From contig NC_083516.1 of assembly GCF_032362555.1 (NCBI RefSeq), positions 6,535,001 through 6,599,000 on the forward strand: 64,000 nucleotides of DNA, in the 5' to 3' direction. Position 1 is the stretch's first letter. Every line of letters begins with the position of its first letter. A model generated the notes under the pieces. That model searched no databases, was not told where the DNA came from, and saw only the letters and a list, made by a program, of their open reading frames with translations. This DNA comes from Amyelois transitella. Lineage: Eukaryota > Arthropoda > Insecta > Lepidoptera > Pyralidae. Both the position numbers and the translations under genes were made by a program. Shown piece after piece: positions 60,801-64,000 of the stretch.

Positions 60801-60891
60801 GCCTCCAGCCGGCAGCCATCAACCAGTCAGCCGATGCCAACCCTAGCACCATTAAGATCACCACCAACAGCCCGCATATTAACGCGATCAC
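57854..60891 (-). CDS. TMEM47-like claudin-superfamily membrane protein, first exon missing
   Basis: Five exons join in phase on the minus strand: 60891-60695, 60319-60180, 59443-59381, 58939-58809 and 57883-57854, giving 186 residues after an unseen N-terminus (the first exon shown begins in phase 0 at VIALICGLL). Four membrane segments are visible: IALICGLLVVILMVLGLAS, AGLCVATLAADVCGALLTG, FAVLAMALALMCILIALV and GWGAAIFLFGAVVLLLC. The first extracellular loop has the claudin-type W..GLF..C..C pattern (DWLMAAGWRQGLFMHC, then GCY). The C-terminal part (VWEFGWAYGVGWGAAIF, EELYY) matches the TMEM47 branch, linked in animals to cell junctions; a septate-junction role here is inference. The last exon adds only VVSGGGPRP. 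Exons 2 and 3 each have a decayed partial copy in the intron after them. Confidence 0.82.
57945..58140 (+). repeat. Interspersed repeat 'TGCAGGTT' family copy
   Basis: It contains GATCCTGGATTGAGTAAGTC, TTATGCGAAGCGACACCCAT and ATATGCAGGTTCCCTAACCG, matching the better copy at 28530-28880. It lies in the last intron of the TMEM47-like gene. Confidence 0.6.
58185..58450 (+). repeat. Best-preserved copy of the GTGTAGTTCCCGGCACC repeat
   Basis: From AGACCGTGTGGTTCCCGGCA to GACGTGACCATATG plus a TATG microsatellite run. It carries every block used to recognise the family elsewhere in the window. Confidence 0.8.
58495..58726 (-). repeat. Inverted second copy of the same repeat
   Basis: Reversed and more diverged than its neighbour at 58185: ATCCCTTGCGAGGTAGACAA, TTTTTAGCTCATCGCC and TTTACGACATCCATGGGAAA, ending GTGGAACCACACC. 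The two copies face each other tail to tail across about 45 bases. Confidence 0.7.
59155..59345 (-). mobile_element. Non-LTR retrotransposon coding tail, fragment in intron
   Basis: TTGGCCAGAACGTCTCTAAT, CGTCTAGGTCTTTCCATTC, TTTGCTTAGTCAACCGG and GTGGCCAAACCATCTTACCA are the reverse complement of the LINE tail (the last encodes a WFGH-type motif). It lies in an intron of the TMEM47-like gene. Confidence 0.65.
60018..60112 (-). pseudogene. Partial second copy of TMEM47-like exon 3
   Basis: On the minus strand the codons of SDYRTKFGYYRFAVIAMALA parallel SDHRTKFRYYRFAVLAMALA of the real exon. Of 20 codons, seven differ synonymously and three change the residue. The donor (T then GTATGTAT) is retained and similarity continues a little into the intron. 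The 5' half of the exon is absent, and the acceptor-like GGGTAG before it is weak. The reading frame is open. It could be a young decayed duplicate or an alternative exon; the evidence does not settle which. Confidence 0.6.
60585..60665 (-). pseudogene. Partial decayed copy of TMEM47-like exon 2
   Basis: Minus-strand similarity to the exon 2 part encoding GWRQGLFMHCIDPEAP: the copy reads G-W-stop-K-G-L-F-V-Y-C-I-D-L-E-A-P. It has an in-frame TAG and no good splice sites, so it is a pseudo-exon. It lies about 30 bases downstream of the real exon's donor. Confidence 0.6.
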
Positions 60892-63800
60892 CTAAAAACG
60901 AAAAATACTAAAATTGATACCTGTGGCGTAGGCATAGAAGCAATGGTAGTGTAAAACTAAATCCATTATGTAAATTATAGTGAAAAGTAAACATATTTAA
61001 ATTATGCCTTAAGCTTAAAGATGTCGTGTTCGTCACCAGTTGTAGGTATTCAATACCTTTTTGGAAAGCGTTGTGTTCCCCAATACAATATTACACATTA
61101 ACTCCTTTTTAGAGGGTCCAACCCTTATAAGCCCTTCTACTTTCATGCCAATGACTGACTCACCGTAGCTTCGCACGTGTAAATTCGACCGTTTCGTTTC
61201 GTCGGATCGGAAGAATAATACAACTATAACCTACACCTCAATCTCTTGTCAGACTTGATGATTACGACGAGGGAAATAAGTGACTGGCATATACTATATC
61301 TATATGATTTTTTGTAGGCATGGAAGCATAAGAATTTCAAAAAGAAGTAAGAGACAGGCAAGTGCGAGTCAGACTTATACACAAAAGCTTTATATAATGA
61401 AACCTTCTACTTAATTCCAGTTCTTAGAAATGATTTTTATATCTTTTTACCGCTTCGCTCCAAGACAACAATTAAGTCCATTAAGTCCGCCTTTACTACA
61501 TTTTTTGTGCAATAAAGTTTTAAATAAATAAATAAACAATCAACTATTGTTGTATTTTTTTTTATACCATACTTTCTAATGGCATGGTGCTTCCACCGTA
61601 TTTTAAAGTTCTTTAAAGCTAAACCCCAGCCAAACTGTATAAGTGTATAATGTAAGTTTTATTACTTTAAAACCAGTCAACATTGTTTCATTTAAGGTAA
61701 TACCTATAAACGAAAATGTAGTTGGTTTTTGCCATAGATTGCGTCGCACGTATGTAACGTGCGACGTGCGATCATATATGCTAAAGAATACGTCGCGTCG
61801 CCGCCGCGCCGATAGCACTCAAATCAAGCAAGACAGCAGTCTGTGTACACTCGGTATCAAAAGTCAGAAGTAAACCAACTCAAAATAAAACTTAAACTGA
61901 ATAACGGTTCCGGACGAGACGTCGTAAATTAAATATTCCAGGGCAAACAGTAAATTTGATCCATTTGCAATTTCCACACTTTCAATTCCCCTTGCGTTTG
62001 ATTTTGTGTACAATTGTACATATCTGAAGGAAAGAAAAGCGGGAAAGTGAGAGGTGGGTGTCTCGAGGTGAGGAGGTAGCGGGCGCGGGGTGCGGTCATC
62101 GATCGCAGTCCCGTCGCTCGGTGCCGCGGGGACGCCATCAGCTGTTGACGACGTCGAACCTTTCTCTCCCGACAAACTTTTCCGAGACGTCATTTTTTTT
62201 TCGTTCCAAAATTAAACGCGCACCGAAACCGCACTACACAAAATGAAAAAAGCCCGGGGAACGCGATAATGTACATAAGAAGCTTTCATTGTTTGTTTTC
62301 TTTTTTCAGATTTTTGGTTGCAAGCTTTTATTCTAGAATTGTCGAACAATGCAATAACCTTTTAATGCACGACAAAATAGGGAAAGATTAAGACAACAGG
62401 ATACGGCAAAAACGTAGGTATTCAATAATATTAACTACTGAAACTGAAATTGGTTTCAGGATATGATTCTGTCAATATAACAATTGATTTAAATTGCTTA
62501 TTGGATAAACCAAAACTGCTATTACATTGAAGTGGGTATGTGGTGGTCTCGTTTATTTTTCATACAAAAAAAAACAGGTATAATTTGAAATAATATTTTA
62601 CATCTTTTTTTCAAATCGGTAGAAAATTAATAATATGGAGCACCCATACAATTAAAACTATTTATAAGTTATTCCGATTTCTGTCTGCACCGCACGAACT
62701 CCGGCGGGAACGGGCTTGATTGAAATGTTGATTACACTTCTAATCCTTTACAAATGATTGTGAAAAGAGCCCAGCATACACATTAGTCAATTGTCGTACC
62801 GGAAGCATGCTCGTAAGGGGGTAAATGGCCTAAGTAAGAGGGCTTGAATCATTGAATTACGACACAAACATCACGTGCTGAGGGTCTGTTTGGCCATTAG
62901 AACTTATACTCAACACGTTTTACACCGAATTCAATTTTCTGGCAAACCTAGTTTACTTCCCCTCCAAATTTCCTTTCCAAAATAGGTAATGGTCAACAGA
63001 AGGCTATCATTTTGAATAGACACCAAAACCAAAAAGTTTTTGAAATTGTTTTTAAATTCGGATACATATGATTTGTAGCAACTTTTTTATAAAATCTATT
63101 CTATTGGACAGTTTGTATAAAAATAAAAATGAGCACGAGAATAAGTTATATATTGGTTGGTCATTTTCAATTATAAGACATTTTTTTTAAGAATTTATGT
63201 CCTAATATTTAAACTAGCTAAATATTTTCAAGAAGTGCAACTTATAAAATGATTTATTTAAAATACTGCGCATACGATATACAACATTTAAAATTCGACT
63301 GCAGTTGAGATGGTGATCTGACAATGACCATTATAATTTTCAACTTTCGTAAATGCTCAGTCTCCTACATTTACTCCTACATTGCTTGTCAAGATTATGC
63401 TAATTTCGCATTTTGGGTAAGCAGAAACACTTTTTTTCACAAACAAATGAAATCTGTTATTAAATAGTGAATACAAGAAATTATAAAACATAAATCAAAA
63501 AGAAACAAAAACAACAACAAAATTTTGCGAACTTTAGTTTCAGACGCGAACAATATGGCTGGCAATGGCTGCAGAAACAGTGTAATGTTTCAGGTGTCAA
63601 GCGTCTAATAAAGTGAGGACAGGATAGCTCCAACCTGACCCAGATAGAAAACTACATATAAATTCTACTCTATACAATGCAGTATACTGCAAAGGCAATA
63701 ACAAAAACACACAGAGTCAACTGTTAAAATATAATGGCACGGCTGAACGGATACTGGAGTATAAATCAAGAGAAAATAAAACACCGGACATTGGGGCAGA

Positions 63801-64000
63801 TTGCCGTCCGAACAAATCAAAGTAAAAGCAAAAAAAAAATTATAGTAAAAACGAAATATGGATAAATCAAAGATATGAAACAGTTTTTTGCTGGCGGAAG
63901 TTTAGGTTTTTTTTGTCATACTGTTCCATGCTGGCTGAGACTATTACGAGTTGGTTCCAAATTTGCTACAGTATAACTATACAATCCCGTTAAAACAGGC
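60892..64000. other. No recognised gene; should include the 5' side of the TMEM47-like gene
   Basis: The missing first exon of the TMEM47-like gene lies in this interval or beyond the right edge. GC-rich patches at 61738-61815 and 62040-62200 stand out. The latter has a minus-strand ATG at 62193 (MTSRKSLSGEKGSTSS) but no phase-0 donor that would join to VIALICGLL. From 62300 to the end I see nothing but AT-rich sequence. Confidence 0.4.
61742..61766. repeat. CpG-rich perfect 10-bp hairpin
   Basis: CGTCGCACGT at 61742-61751 and ACGTGCGACG at 61757-61766 pair perfectly around ATGTA, inside a CpG-rich patch in otherwise AT-rich DNA. It could be a dimeric binding site or chance. Confidence 0.4.

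Noticed and set aside
61864-62193. Minus-strand ORF beginning MTSRKSLSGEKGSTSS as first exon of the TMEM47-like gene
   Set aside because: No donor in the required phase 0 joins it to VIALICGLL, and TMEM47-type proteins have short N-termini. Left as an unproven GC-rich patch.

Overview
The window is nuclear DNA of an insect, almost certainly a moth or butterfly. It is AT-rich, its genes are split into many short exons with GT..AG introns, and the space between them is filled with decayed copies of repeat families I recognise from Lepidoptera. There are no bacterial-type operons, CRISPR arrays or recognisable rRNA or tRNA genes. No species can be named from the sequence alone.

From left to right: (1) 2.1-8.6 kb, minus strand: three exons of a secreted leucine-rich-repeat-like protein, 3' end not found. 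(2) 8.6-17.5 kb: gene-poor, with retroelement tails, small inverted-repeat elements, an ATCGAT cluster and one doubtful exon. (3) 17.5-22.1 kb, plus strand: a 551-residue Asn/Ser/Gln-rich protein ending in a complete MYND zinc finger; an unrelated small ORF lies inside its third intron. (4) 23.7-26.3 kb, plus: a complete four-exon SPRING (C12orf49) homologue, 200 aa. (5) 26.8-40 kb: gene-poor; it holds a clean 732-bp PIF/Harbinger element with TAA target duplications and a truncated transposase ORF. (6) 40.0-46.5 kb, plus: gamma-glutamyltransferase, eight exons, only the first few residues missing. (7) 48.5-54.0 kb, plus: the full eleven-exon replication protein A 70-kDa subunit, 602 aa. (8) 57.9-60.9 kb, minus: a TMEM47-like claudin-superfamily four-pass membrane protein lacking its first exon. 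(9) 60.9-64 kb: no recognisable gene.

The genes belong to unrelated processes (sterol-regulated processing, glutathione metabolism, DNA replication and repair, cell junctions), and nothing suggests that they work as a system. The most unusual features are partial exon duplications: exons 2 and 3 of the TMEM47-like gene and the first recognised exon of the LRR gene each have a diverged partial copy nearby. The exon 3 copy keeps its reading frame and differs mainly by synonymous changes. I saw no convincing wholly novel system. All splice junctions were assigned by eye from phase continuity and family similarity.
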